From Sphaerolaimus hirsutus (taxonomy: Eukaryota > Nematoda > Chromadorea > Monhysterida > Sphaerolaimidae): a stretch of DNA of 64,000 bases. Positions 1 to 10,944 of the stretch are shown one piece after another. The stretch's first letter is position 1. Each line of letters starts with the position of its first letter. The DNA lies in assembly GCA_964036195.1 (NCBI GenBank), contig OZ038450.1:9612701-9676700 (forward strand), in the 5' to 3' direction. A program made the position numbers and the translations under genes. The notes below the pieces were generated by a model that saw only the letters and a program-made list of their open reading frames with translations, was not told the DNA's origin and did not search any database.

Positions 1-850
1 GAAATTATGTTTCCGTGTTTTCTTAGGAAGTATCATAATTTGACAATCATATTTTTATGAATACATAAAATTAGATTATTAAAAGTGAGGCACAAATAAA
101 TGAAATGAAACACTCAAATGATTACTGCCTATTCAACTAATTTATCCAGTAGTTACCGTAAATATTAGTATGTTTTCGATTGAAGAAACGATACATTTTT
201 TTCCTTAATATTTTACAGTGTAATTTTTTCTAAACCAACGCCTACAGAAAACGAAACGCGTAACAAAAATATGTGGGTTCAAAAATACCCGGAAGATTAG
301 TCAGCAATGCGGAATTTCGCAACAAGGTAAAAATATCTCGTGCATCTTGTTTACCAAAAACATCTTTTTTATAACTACAAAGCACACATTGGCCATACTT
401 ATGCACCCACTCCTACGGAAAGAATACAAAATGTTTACTTGTGACGTTTTTGTATCACTATTTATCACTGTTACGTTTGCGCCCATCTCGGCGGCAGGTA
501 AAAATAGTAGGACGCGCCGCTGCGCTTATGAAATGCTAAATTCGAGCGTCGCATTCGACGGAACGTTTCCTGCCGCTGGCTGCCGTTTGTTTATTTACAC
601 CTGGCGGCAGGTATTTAAGTTCCGCCCAATAGAGAGCGAAAAAAAAACGCCGGAACTGATAAGCGGCGACGATTAAGCATTTCGTACATAAACGGGGCAG
701 CGCGCGCGGGCGCCTACTCAAAGCAGGAAGTAGCATTATGGAAATGTTTTCCACGTGAAGAATGTGTAATAGGGAATATTGCTGGGCCACGCGCGAGAGA
801 AGGTGATGCACCATATTTGCACAACTGAAACAACATTATACAATATACAC
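1..850. other. AT-rich intergenic DNA, no gene seen
   Basis: No open frame here has a recognisable domain or a convincing splice context. The short frames present are chance frames. Nothing repetitive was recognised. Confidence 0.5.
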
Positions 851-1235
851 GTTTTGTAATTTTTGAGTGGACTTTTTGTCCGGCGCGCGGCCCGCCGCCC
901 GCACTCGGCTAGCACATGGGAAATTGAGTAGGGCGCACAATGAAATTATAAAGGCGGTAGCGGACATGAATCATGAAACCGGGGACGAGCGCCGCTAACA
1001 ACTGCGCGGCGGCGGGCGGAGCGGCAGGTAACTGAATCACGCGACCGGCCGCCGCGCTCTGCTCCATGGAATGGCCGGGCGGGACACGCATGAGCTAACA
1101 GAACAGCCTATCAACGCAGCTTACTTCCGGTGGGCGGCACACGCGCACGCACACACGTGTTGCTATGCAGCGCCGCCGCGGCAACGAACCGCGCTCGCTA
1201 CATGGCATACGCGTGTGTACTGCAAACGCAGCATG
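850..1235. other. CpG-rich island
   Basis: GC- and CpG-rich block (many GCGC, CGGC and CCGCC words) in AT-rich surroundings. A TATAAA-like word lies near 948. No coding exon was recognised. It may be promoter or enhancer DNA of a gene outside the window, which is inference only. Confidence 0.4.
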
Positions 1236-1529
1236 CCGCAGTTGTTAAAGGTATTTAGATTTACTCGAAAAATACATTTACATATACTTTTCAACAAGTA
1301 CCTGCACTCAACTGTACGCGTATGTACGCTGTAAGAAAAGTACTCGCTTTTACATTTTCTGGGGAAAAGTACTTGATTTAACAGGAAAAAAAGTATTTTA
1401 CTAGCATGTACTTATGAGTACGGGTAAAAAAAGTATTTTTACATTTTTACATGTATGCAGCGGTGACAGCAAAAAGTATTTCACATATGCATATACTTTG
1501 AAAAATGTTCAGTACTTTTAACAACTCTG
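1236..1529. mobile_element. hAT-like element, GTTGTTAA/TTAACAAC family
   Basis: The left end reads CAGTTGTTAAAGGTA and the right end TACTTTTAACAACTCTG, so the ends are inverted repeats. The inside consists of variants of AAAAGTACTT and GTATTTTTAC. It belongs with the copies at 26320, 35979 and 45914, which have clear 8-bp TSDs. This copy's flanks do not form an exact TSD, so it is older or altered. No transposase reading frame. Confidence 0.6.
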
Positions 1530-1769
1530 CCGCACCGTGGGGGCATCGTTTACTTTGAAGCATGCATCTCGACATAAATGTCTGTAAATATTCAGTTTGC
1601 GCCACACTGCGGAAGTGCCTGGGCAATGTGCGCAAATATTAGGGCATTTCACCCGCATCGGCGACTCGCTAGTTTCCCCTTATAAATATTGATTTATTGA
1701 TAGGTGCAGTTATGAACAAAGCCGAATGCCGAGCCATAAATTGTACAAAAACACTTTAGTAGCGCTAAA

Positions 1770-2970
1770 TGTAAGGTGGCGCGCGGGTAGCAAGCAGTTT
1801 GGCGGCCGGGGCGGCGGGCAGCGGAAGCAGCCGCCAGGCAGGCAATACCTTTCATCCAGTACCCTCTCTTCCGGGTGAACGGGTCATGAGCTGCCCGCTT
1901 CGAAGCGAGCGGCAGGGCGGCGCGCCGCCGCGTAGGCCGGGCACTAGCCGCAAGTAGAAGCGACTGCGCTCGGCAGCAACAGATTATAAAGGGGGCAGCG
2001 AAGGCCGCCCGCTATGCGCCCCGTGAATTAGCCAATGCATGCGGCTTATTGCGGCCGCGTCGAGGAGAGCGCGGACAAGCGCCCGGCCCGCCCGGTTTAG
2101 TTCCGCCTTGGGTTTCCCTGCCGCCGCCGCCAGCGGAGGAATGAAAGTGGAGAAGTGCGGCCAGGTCGGCAGGGTGGAACGGAACGGGTAGCGCGCCGCG
2201 CGGCCGCCGACGGCGCGCCGCTGTTATCACCATGACATTTACATGCGCGCCACACTGGGCTAGGTTGTCGGCGGGCCGGGCGGGCGGCCCGGCCGCCGCG
2301 CTGATCGCACCAATAAATACGTGGCCGGCGCAGATCAGTGCAGTCGAGCGGCCGGCTGCGCGCGCCGACCCGTTTTTGAGCAAACAGTGGAAGAGGGCCA
2401 AGGCGGAAGCGACTAGGCCGGTTTCCCTCATGCAACTGTGACTGGCGCGCGCCGGTTAGGCGCTAACTAGTTAGCTGCCGCAGTGCAGTGCTCATGCCCC
2501 AAGCGGCGAGTGGACGTCCGACGCGACTCGCAGAGTAGGTGGCACGCGTAGGGCACTGCTGCGCGCCGCATGAATAATGCACGCGGACAGCGACCGGCTC
2601 GGCCGCACGGCAGAGGCAGCTCCGGTCTACAGGCGAGCGCACGCATTTCCGGCATTCGCGCCGCCGCCGCGGCAGTTCCATACGGCCGCGTCGGCTGTGC
2701 GCAAGATGACTCCGGCCGGCTGACGCCACTCCGGGTGCCGTCCAGACCTATAGGAATTCAGCGCGACTGCGAGTGATGTACAAGCCGGTGCGTACATTGA
2801 GCTGCGGCATAAGAAATGGCGCGATTATGGCTGCGAGCGGTCGGCGGTGCGGAAATGCCGCCCAGTGGGCAATCGTTGCAGCTGCTCCACATAAGCCGCT
2901 GCCAGACTACCCCGGCAATCGAGAAGGTGTTGAAAAGTGCAACGGCCCCGGCTAAGGGCGTCAGGAAGTG
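1770..2970. other. Large CpG-rich island without recognised exons
   Basis: About 1.2 kb of very GC- and CpG-rich sequence. Several frames stay open on both strands, which GC-rich DNA produces by chance. None shows a domain, and the overlapping open frames disagree with each other. A TATAAAG word lies near 1985 and an AATAAATAC word near 2311. Possible promoter or first-exon DNA of a gene outside the window. Confidence 0.4.
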
Positions 2971-3898
2971 CATACCGTGTGTGCCGTCGTGAGGTGTTCA
3001 GTGTTGTTATACAGGCAGGCAAACCTGAGTGCTCTAACAATAAAAGAAGAAGAAAACAACTTGACAACGGAAATCCGCTTACTTTCATGGGCAGCCAGAC
3101 AGGCAAATAATGTATATCGACACATTTTATAAGCATGGATAAGCTACGCACATATATATCGACACATTTTATTACACATTTCTTACAGCAGCTACATATT
3201 TAGTTTCTAAAATTAAACACATTTCTGTGATCTGTCTATATACATTTGAACGAACGGGTACATTTCTTATATCACAGATTTTGGCTGAATCAGACATTCT
3301 TGATAAAAACTCATGCCAATCCAACATTGAACTGTCAATATCAGTGGAAAATCAGCCATAAATGTTTAACTATAAAAATACACAAAAACTCACACAAACA
3401 GTCGTTTACATGGTGCACTAAGGGGATTCTTCTCAAGAATTGGAATTTATTACATCAAGAAATCCTATGTCAACAATTTAACCCATAATGATAATATATC
3501 ATCATCCAATCCATACAGCACAGATCAATCAACGTAAATGTGTCTAGCCACAGGTTCTAGGAACGCATATGAACTGATGCATCGAACAACTTCGCATGTA
3601 AAACCGCATTCACCACCGAAGCTCGTAGATGCCGCACCGGCACAACCACACCGGCAACCACATGGACTCTTCTACCGCGGCGGCAAAAACACCGGCGACA
3701 CAATTCATCCCAGCGCGAACTGTAGCGCTGGCGACAGCGCGGCCGCGCGCCGGTGTGCAGCGTGATGCATGCGACGCGCGCGGAAACGGGGCAGTTTGCT
3801 ACCGCCCCGGCATTGGGGGAGAGCACACTTCCTGGCCGGTCATTTGATGGCTAAAAAAAATCGACCAGGCCAGAAAGACACCTTGTTATCAAGTGCGA
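2970..3898. other. Intergenic DNA, AT-rich then GC-rich
   Basis: Roughly 3000-3530 is AT-rich with no feature. Roughly 3540-3860 is moderately GC-rich with no supported exon. A short direct repeat with ATATATCGACACATTTTAT words lies at about 3112-3175. Confidence 0.4.
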
Positions 3899-4077
3899 CC
3901 TGGGGGCTGTACCCGACCCTGTAAAATGCCCTGTAAAATGTCAAATGTCAGGCAAAGTGTCAAAAGTCATGTAAAATGCCGTGCAAAATGGCAACCGAGT
4001 TGCCATTTTGCAGAGCATTTTCGATGACTTTCGACACTTTGCATGACACTTGACATTTTACAGGGTCTGGAACCTGT
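3899..4077. mobile_element. Foldback MITE, CCCTGTAAA family
   Basis: The left end carries GACCCTGTAAAATG and the right end CATTTTACAGGGTC, and the interior is made of inverted variants of TGTCAAATGTCATG. The whole unit folds into one hairpin. Further copies lie at about 7960, 17585, 31320, 34497 and 42729. No coding capacity; superfamily not assigned. Confidence 0.7.
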
Positions 4078-4084
4078 CAAAGGT

Positions 4085-4370
4085 AGGCATCGCTCTGCTA
4101 AAGTGCCAGCGGCGGCGTCAATTTCCGCCCAAGCAAACTCGCGCGTGGCGCTGACAAAGCGCGCGCGGCGCATGTCGGCCGGGACCCGGGAAGACCCGCG
4201 CGGAAGCCGGATATGTTTTACATTATAGGAGCATGTAGCCGCGGCCGCTGACGCGCCGCCGCGCCGCCGCCGCGGCGAAACTATGACTACGGCTATGCAG
4301 GTTAGCTAGCCGCCCGTCGCTAGTCAGGTGCGCCCCATAGGCGAATGCCCGCCCCGCTCGCAACAGTACT
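4085..4370. other. CpG-rich island
   Basis: GC-rich block with many GCGCGC and CCGCCG words directly after a foldback element. No exon or domain recognised. Confidence 0.35.
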
Positions 4371-4815
4371 ATTTTATTGAAGTTTAGAAGTTGGCTATTG
4401 AATTTCGCATGCTTAGCGGCCAAGGGTGGACTTGCTTGTGAAGTATTTACGGTTTGTCGTCAAAACTACAAACTACTCGTTGTCTAGAAACCTACTAAAA
4501 ATATGTATGGACTCTTTCGTAATTTCGTTTTGTATAATATTGTGTTATAATCATAAAAATCTCGTCATAAAATACGTATAAAAACACTTACTCCCAGTGT
4601 AAAAATGTGTCTTTCATACAAAAAGTTACAAATACCTACTGAACACAATTTGTTGCTGACAGAAATAATTCAAAAATATATCTGTCATAATGCCGCATGG
4701 ACTTTTGTGGAATACATGGGATAGTACATTGGATATAAATATACAAATAATGCGTTTTTGAACATTTTCCCGATCTATTTGATAACATGGGGAAGCCAAA
4801 TGCTTACTACATATC

Positions 4816-5040
4816 AGGGGTTTTGTAGAATTGGACCCCCGCGGGGGTTCATATAGATAGCAAATCGCTCCTCCGGAGGGATAGATAGCTGAAAAAAATA
4901 GGGGGGTTGGGGGGGTTCGCGGGGGTTCAATACATCGGGCTTTCCGAGGTATAGAAGGAAGAAAAGGGGAAAAAATCGCTAAAAGTAGGTCAAAAATGGC
5001 TAAAAATAAGCATATAAGCACTGTTGTAGTTACAGTTCCA
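4816..5040. mobile_element. GATAGATAG/Gn repeat family, partial copy
   Basis: Contains the family signature: a G/C-homopolymer block, AGATAGCAAATCGCTCC, TCCGGAGGGATAGATAGC, then runs of G and a TATAGAAGGAAGAAAAGG segment. The same order, or its reverse, occurs at about 6640, 8430, 14390, 39270, 40800, 57141 and 61860. The copy at 57141 has complete ends and a TSD; this one is truncated. Confidence 0.6.
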
Positions 5041-5437
5041 CTACATTTCAACCACTTGCATTTCTACTGTTTATAGGGTTTTGGGTGATTGGTCTGAACC
5101 GTTAACTTTTATGTTTCAACCAATCTTGAGTAGTGACCACTTGGGTGTTTAGATCAGTTGATGTTCATTAACTCATTTTCCCTCATCATTCATGTCCCCT
5201 TCGGGGGTTGACCATCTATGAATATGAGATGCTAAAACTTTGAGACCCGTGTCGCCGAGCGACGTTCCACCAAAATGCAACAACACCACATCTCAAACAC
5301 AAATATCCTCACGTTGTTGGCTTCGTGGACTTGGCTTCGCCTCTTGCCCAAGGTCCACATGCCAATCCAGCTGAAACTCACTGCACGTTTCTCATCTGTG
5401 CGCCACGGACTCGGTACGCAGTCAGCCGGGCAATGAC

Positions 5438-6635
5438 CACTTTACAAGTATGAAAGTTTACAAGTAAAGAAAACCTGAAAGTTTACAAGTAAATATATAC
5501 AACTTTACAAGTAATAAGACCTAAGTTTACAAGTGGATTACAACTGCATTTTTGCGCGCACTTTACAAGTAGATTTCAACTGCATTTTGCGCGCACTTTA
5601 CAAGTAAACTGCGACTTATATTTGCAAGTAATTTTTTCAAGTAAGAAAGTGCACTTTACAAGTATATTACAAGTGAGTATACATCAAAAAAGTGCCTGCA
5701 GGTACACAAGCATTAGCTGCTTTCCTTGTGCAAACACTGCATTGATTTTTAAACAAAAGTTTCGATCAGATAACCCTAATTGAATGTCATCTGCAAGTGT
5801 ATCTGCCTGGCGCCTGGTGCAGTCAAGCCCACCACCTTTGATGAGGCAGCATTAAAAAAATGCATGCAGCAAAAATATTTTGTCAAATGCCTGGGAATCC
5901 GGATTATGGATCAAGGATGGGATTATCCAGGCTGTAAAAAATGCAAAATGCTTTAACATATGTGCATTTGTATGTCATTCATCAGTCTGAGTCATTTGAT
6001 TTCATAGTTATCATGGTCATGGCTGACATTTTTGGTAGAATATTTGCAGAGCTTGTCAACTAAGAACAAGCCAGTGCTTTTCCTTAAAAGAAATAATCAC
6101 GCTGATTATTACATGAAGTTTGTTTTGACCACTGTTCAAGCTGAAAGTAAATTTTTATTAGAGTATACTCGACAGACAGCACATCCAGTCTTGACACCTA
6201 CCATAATTTAATGAAAAAATCTTGTGATAAATTTTGTAAGTATGTAATCATTCCATAGTTAAAATAAAATATTGTGATGAAAAAACTGTATACTTTTGGT
6301 TCATTATTCAGATGGGTTATGGTAGCTTTTCATAGTGTGATGTCTGCAAGTATACAGTTTCCGCACAGCTTTCAGATTTTTTTACGCATTCTGTTTAAAA
6401 ATGTGGCCGCTGCGTAATACTTATAGGTTTATCTTTATCTGATATGATGACCTACTTGTAAAAGTTCACATGTCGTTCGTATACTTGTAAAGTGCGCTTT
6501 TTTACTTGTAAAGTGAGCGCAAAAGTTCACTTGAAATCTACTTGTAAACTTTGGTATTTTACTTGTAAACTTCTATATATCTACTTGTAAAGTGTTGAGT
6601 AAACTCTACTTGTAAACTTTCATACTTGTAAAGTG
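5438..6635. mobile_element. 1.2-kb foldback element with subterminal TTTACAAGT arrays
   Basis: About eight irregularly spaced copies of TTTACAAGT lie between 5438 and 5665. About eight copies of the reverse complement ACTTGTAAA lie between 6455 and 6635. The outermost ends, CACTTTACAAGTATG and CATACTTGTAAAGTG, are perfect inverted repeats. The roughly 750-bp centre has no long reading frame. Such arrays look like repeated transposase-binding sites of a non-autonomous DNA transposon. No clear TSD was found. Confidence 0.65.
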
Positions 6636-6639
6636 CTGC

Positions 6640-6950
6640 GGGGTCAGTCAGCCCCGTTTCCCGTGTGCACAACAGCACATATATAGCCAAAATAGGCGAT
6701 AATGGACATGAACTAGGGATTTTGAAGGCGAAAAACTATAAAAAGGTACGAAAATTAGCGATTTTGAGCGAAAATTGGCTACAAAATTTTCAAAAATCGC
6801 TCCAGATAGATATATAGCTGGACGATTGGGGGGGGGATTTAGGGGATAGTAGCCAAAAAATTTGCCTCCGGGATAGATAGATAGCTGAGCGGGCCTCCGG
6901 GATAGATAGATAGCTGGCGGATCTGGGGGGGTAACCATGTTGAGTTACCG
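6640..6950. mobile_element. GATAGATAG/Gn repeat family, partial copy
   Basis: Ends in CCGGGATAGATAGATAGCTG followed by GCGGATCTGGGGGGG. It contains AAAATCGCTCCAGATAG and GCCTCCGGGATAGATAG, shared with the complete copy at 57141 (there inverted). No coding capacity. Confidence 0.6.
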
Positions 6951-7959
6951 TCTTGTTTGTTGAAGCCATGTTGAAGCCATGTTGTTTTGAAAAATCCCGT
7001 CTTCGTAAGACAGAAACGGATGCCCGTCGACAAAGACACAAATCCTCGGTTAGCGAGTGATGGTGGGCGACAAAATGAACATCCACTCGCGGATGCCAAG
7101 TGTTTATTCAACACTCTTATTTTACGCAATATGCAAAGCCACTCCAGTCGTGCAAACGGGTCGAGTGCACATGCAAATTGCCGAAAATTGAAATGGAAAT
7201 TGCATGACGCCCAGTGAGTGACCAATGGTCAGCAGAAATTTACATACGGGCATGAATTCAATGGGGGAGCGGCGTAGCAGGTGATCAATTTCTAACCATG
7301 TTGCAGCCGTTCTAGCCGTGAATTTGTTGCTACTTCACGCATGAGGACGAAATCGCCACAAGTGGGCACACATTGATATGTAGGTAAGTGCAGATCCAGT
7401 GTAGTGACCAGTGAATGACCACTACCTATTAAAGACGTGACATCACTGCCGGAATACAGATTACGGGAAAATTCTTACCAAAGGAAGGAGAAACTTACTT
7501 GAATGAATTGTCGAAGTGTGAATGCAAAGCGAAAACTCCATGCGCTGAACACCGAACGGATACAAAGGGTCATAATCGTGACACATTCGCATTGTGACCT
7601 GCGCGAATCGGAAAAGATGCGGCAAGGATTTCCCATGCAAACTAGGCCAGGGGTCAAGTGACAAAGAGTGACCAGTGGTCATCTGTGGGAATTCTATTCT
7701 ATAAGTTGCATACGAAGTGCAGTAAAGTGTAAAAACTGCCAGCCGGATGTGTAGGGCGCGGCTGACCTACTGCCCAGTGCACAATGCACCAGTTGCGGAA
7801 TTGTAGACATTTTATGCATCTTTACACCTGTTATTAATACAAATACCTATCGGATGTTACACAACAAAATTTTACGGTGAACAATGAATAAGGGCAACGA
7901 ATTAATCGTTATATTTCAAATTCTTGCTCTTGATATTCGAGGATTGCGTGAGGTGAAGT
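6950..7959. other. Intergenic DNA, nothing recognised
   Basis: No domain-bearing frame and no repeat family was recognised. Short frames on both strands are treated as chance. Confidence 0.4.
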
Positions 7960-8083
7960 CCACCCAAGTGATACTTCCAGACCCTGTAAAAAGCCCTGTA
8001 AAATGTCAAAAGTCATGTAAAATGCCCTGTAAGTCATCACTGCATGATATTTGACATTTTACAGGGTCTGGGAGTGCCCCCAG
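7960..8083. mobile_element. Foldback MITE, CCCTGTAAA family, short copy
   Basis: CCAGACCCTGTAAAAAGCCC on the left is mirrored by TTTACAGGGTCTGGG on the right, with TGTCAAAAGTCATG variants between. Shorter than the roughly 175-bp copies, so probably internally deleted. Confidence 0.65.
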
Positions 8084-8429
8084 TGCCAATCCCACAAGTT
8101 TTCAAGGGACACGAAACGCGATAACGGTATGAAATTTTGTAAACGTTGCGTAAAAATTAGTAAAACAGGAATCACTAAGAGTAAATATAAGTGAGGTGAA
8201 TTTACAAATTTACACTTATAAATGCGTTTAGTTGTGCTGAGCGGGCAACATTTTTTGCACAGAATGCTACCATATTTTTATGAATAAAAAAATTTTTATG
8301 ATAAGGTGACGACCGGTAATGGCCAGCGCTTTAAAATATATTTTTTTTGTTTTTTTTAAGTGCCCCTAGCTCTTTTTTAAAGAGATGACAAAAAAATTTT
8401 CCTGAAATTTTAAGCATTGTGGTTGGGTT

Positions 8430-8610
8430 GGGTGTAGAGAACCCTCAAAAACCTTTTCCCTCAACACTCCTCAAGAGGGATAGATGGCTGGTAATTTTTT
8501 TTGGGGGGAGGGGGGTTGTGGCCACAATATTATAGGTATAAGATATGGTTTTTCCAGTTAAAGAAGCATAAAATGGCAACATAATCTTTAATTGGGTAAA
8601 AAATGCTAAA
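8430..8610. mobile_element. GATAGATAG/Gn repeat family, degraded copy
   Basis: AGAGGGATAGATGGCTGG is followed by a T/G homopolymer block. This is a decayed version of the same module seen at 4816 and 14450. Confidence 0.45.
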
Positions 8611-8939
8611 AGTAGGTATATAAGTATTTACATGTGATATAGTGAATTAAAATAGTGAATTAAATGCCAATTAAGATATTTAGGTAACACCACTGCAGTT
8701 TTAAACGATTTCAACTCGATTTCACTCCAGCGACGCATAACCAGGCTCAAGCGAAGATACTCAATTTGATGGAGATTTGACTATCCCGCAATAAATATGT
8801 TAATTGAGCATCGACCTAAAGACAAACCTGATATCAAACCAAATGGTAGCCATTACCCTGAATGACTCGTTTAAATAGTACATCTAAAATCCAATCAAAC
8901 ATAAATAAAAGTTTATGGTGCATGAAAGGCCCATGCACC

Positions 8940-9545
8940 CCATCCAATTAGAGCAGACGCAAACCAATTAGAACAGGTACCGTTCACTTAGTTTCCATTA
9001 AAATGAAAAGCCTATTAACAGACCTCTGTGGCGCGGTCACGACTGAATGATGATTACATCCGAAGGAAAAGTATACGATGAAGCGGGGTGAAAATCGAGA
9101 GTGAAAGGGGTAGGAAAGTGCGGCGGGATCGGCGAGATCAATCGCGAGAGCGAGAGTGAAAAAAACCGGCACTCATGCAATATGGGTCGAAAGTGAAAGC
9201 ACGACTTCTCGGCCGCCCGTCCGAGTGCCCATCACGCACTGGTTGCGCTCGCTCGACAAACACAATAGCGAAAACACGCGACTGAAACGAGCGCGCGCCG
9301 CCCTGGCCGCGCAACCGCCGCCGCCGCCGCCGCCGCGGTGCTATTCATGCATTTGATATGAATTATGCACCGGCCATCCGGCTGCACACGCGCTCGCATG
9401 CAAACGGGCCGCTTCCGGTTGCCGCACAACTGCGCCGCACTCGAATCCAACGGGCGCATGGCTATCACAATGCACACTGGCAGGGTGCAGGTTGTCCCCA
9501 TTTGCTTGCAACGCGAAACCAATTCTCACTTTTTAAATGAATTTT
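8940..9545. other. GC-rich block with GAAAGTGA motifs
   Basis: A low-repeat block that turns CpG-rich from about 9150 and has a CCGCCG run near 9316. Words of the type GAAAGTGA or GAGAGTGA recur at about 9097, 9153 and 9191. No exon recognised. Possibly regulatory; this is inference. Confidence 0.35.
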
Positions 9546-10940
9546 GAACGCGCTAATTAAGTGCTTGCATTGCATGGCGGGTGACAGAGACTGACGCAAT
9601 CAGACAAGTCATTATTTCTATGGCTCTAACAAAGCGACGTTGGGTGGTCTCAGAGGGAACCACAAGAAAAAGAAAAATCACATCACTTAGCGTTCCAAAA
9701 CAGGTAATATTCAGAACATATCTTTTATATAATCTCAGAAAAACTCTTAAAAATTTAAAAACTCAATCACAAATGTATTTTTGATACTTTTATATATTTA
9801 TTCTTACACTTTCACAATATAAATTTCAAAGAAACTGCGGTTAAATAACAGAAAATATGATCAAATATGACCCCAGAAAATCTCTGGAAGTCAAAATTTA
9901 CATAGTTATATTTCTCTAAAAAACCAGGAAACTTATGAATATAAAAAAGAGAGTTATACATGGGTATATTTTTTTGTTATTTGAAAATGTATAAATAAGT
10001 CTGAGAACCTTAATACTGGGGCACAGAACTTCATTTTTAGCAGTTTCGTTTCATACACTATAACTGCTAAAAACAGTTTCGAACAACATGTATGTTTTTT
10101 ATGAATTACTCAAAAATATTGTTTTACATATTTATGCGATACGCATGAGTCTGGCATACTGGCTGCAGAGTCGTTATAAGTTCTGAACTTTTTCAAAAGT
10201 ATGTGTGTACTGGTAAATACTTTAAGTTTTACCGATGCTCTAAAATACCCAGTTAAAATACTTTTTGGCCGTTACCTGGTTAATATTGTGTGAAAGTTTT
10301 TTTCATGTATTTTTGAGTAAATGGAGTATTTTTATGTCATGGGTGTCAAATTGAGTATTTTTTGAAGCGTAAATGCATAAATTTTGTAGCGCAAGTATTT
10401 TTTCAGGGTATTTTTGGAGTCTGGGAATTTTTAGCAATTGTCACCCATCTCTATTTTTTTAAAGAAAGTACATATGCTGCGTGGACCACATACTTTGCTC
10501 AGAATTCCTACATTCTGTTATACACTACCATAATTCAAAGAATAAAACCATGTTATATATTTCATACTTAATTATTCCACATTATCAACAAATTATTAGG
10601 GAAAAAATGTATAAGGCTTGGTTCATTATTTATATGGTTTATGGTAGGTTTCCATGCAAAGTGTGATGTTGATAGAGTATACCTGTTTTATCAAGGCTCG
10701 CATTCTAAAAAAGAAGTGATAAATACAAAGGTGCGTACACGTGCAGGCATAGATCGTCACTTTTTTGCTTTTTGAATGCTCTGACTGAATTTTCTGAAAT
10801 ACTCAAAAGTACCCAGTACTCATGAAGAAATACGCGTACAGATAGACACCGGTACAATTAAACTATTGTACCCATGGGTATTTACTCTAAACGCAGTTCT
10901 AGACGTATATCAGAGTAAACGTAAATACCGAATATCAACT
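9545..10940. other. AT-rich intergenic DNA with repeat remnants
   Basis: AT-rich throughout. About 10180-10450 and 10790-10930 contain GTACT and GTATTTTT words like those inside the GTTGTTAA hAT family, without clear ends. A TTATGGTAG segment near 10636 is shared with about 6317, 48512, 50603 and 56470. Confidence 0.35.
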
Positions 10941-10944
10941 CTGA

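Noticed and set aside
2012..2435. Two overlapping minus-strand open frames of 112-139 codons
   Set aside because: Both are low-complexity Arg/Ala/Pro translations of a CpG island in different frames; neither has a recognisable domain.
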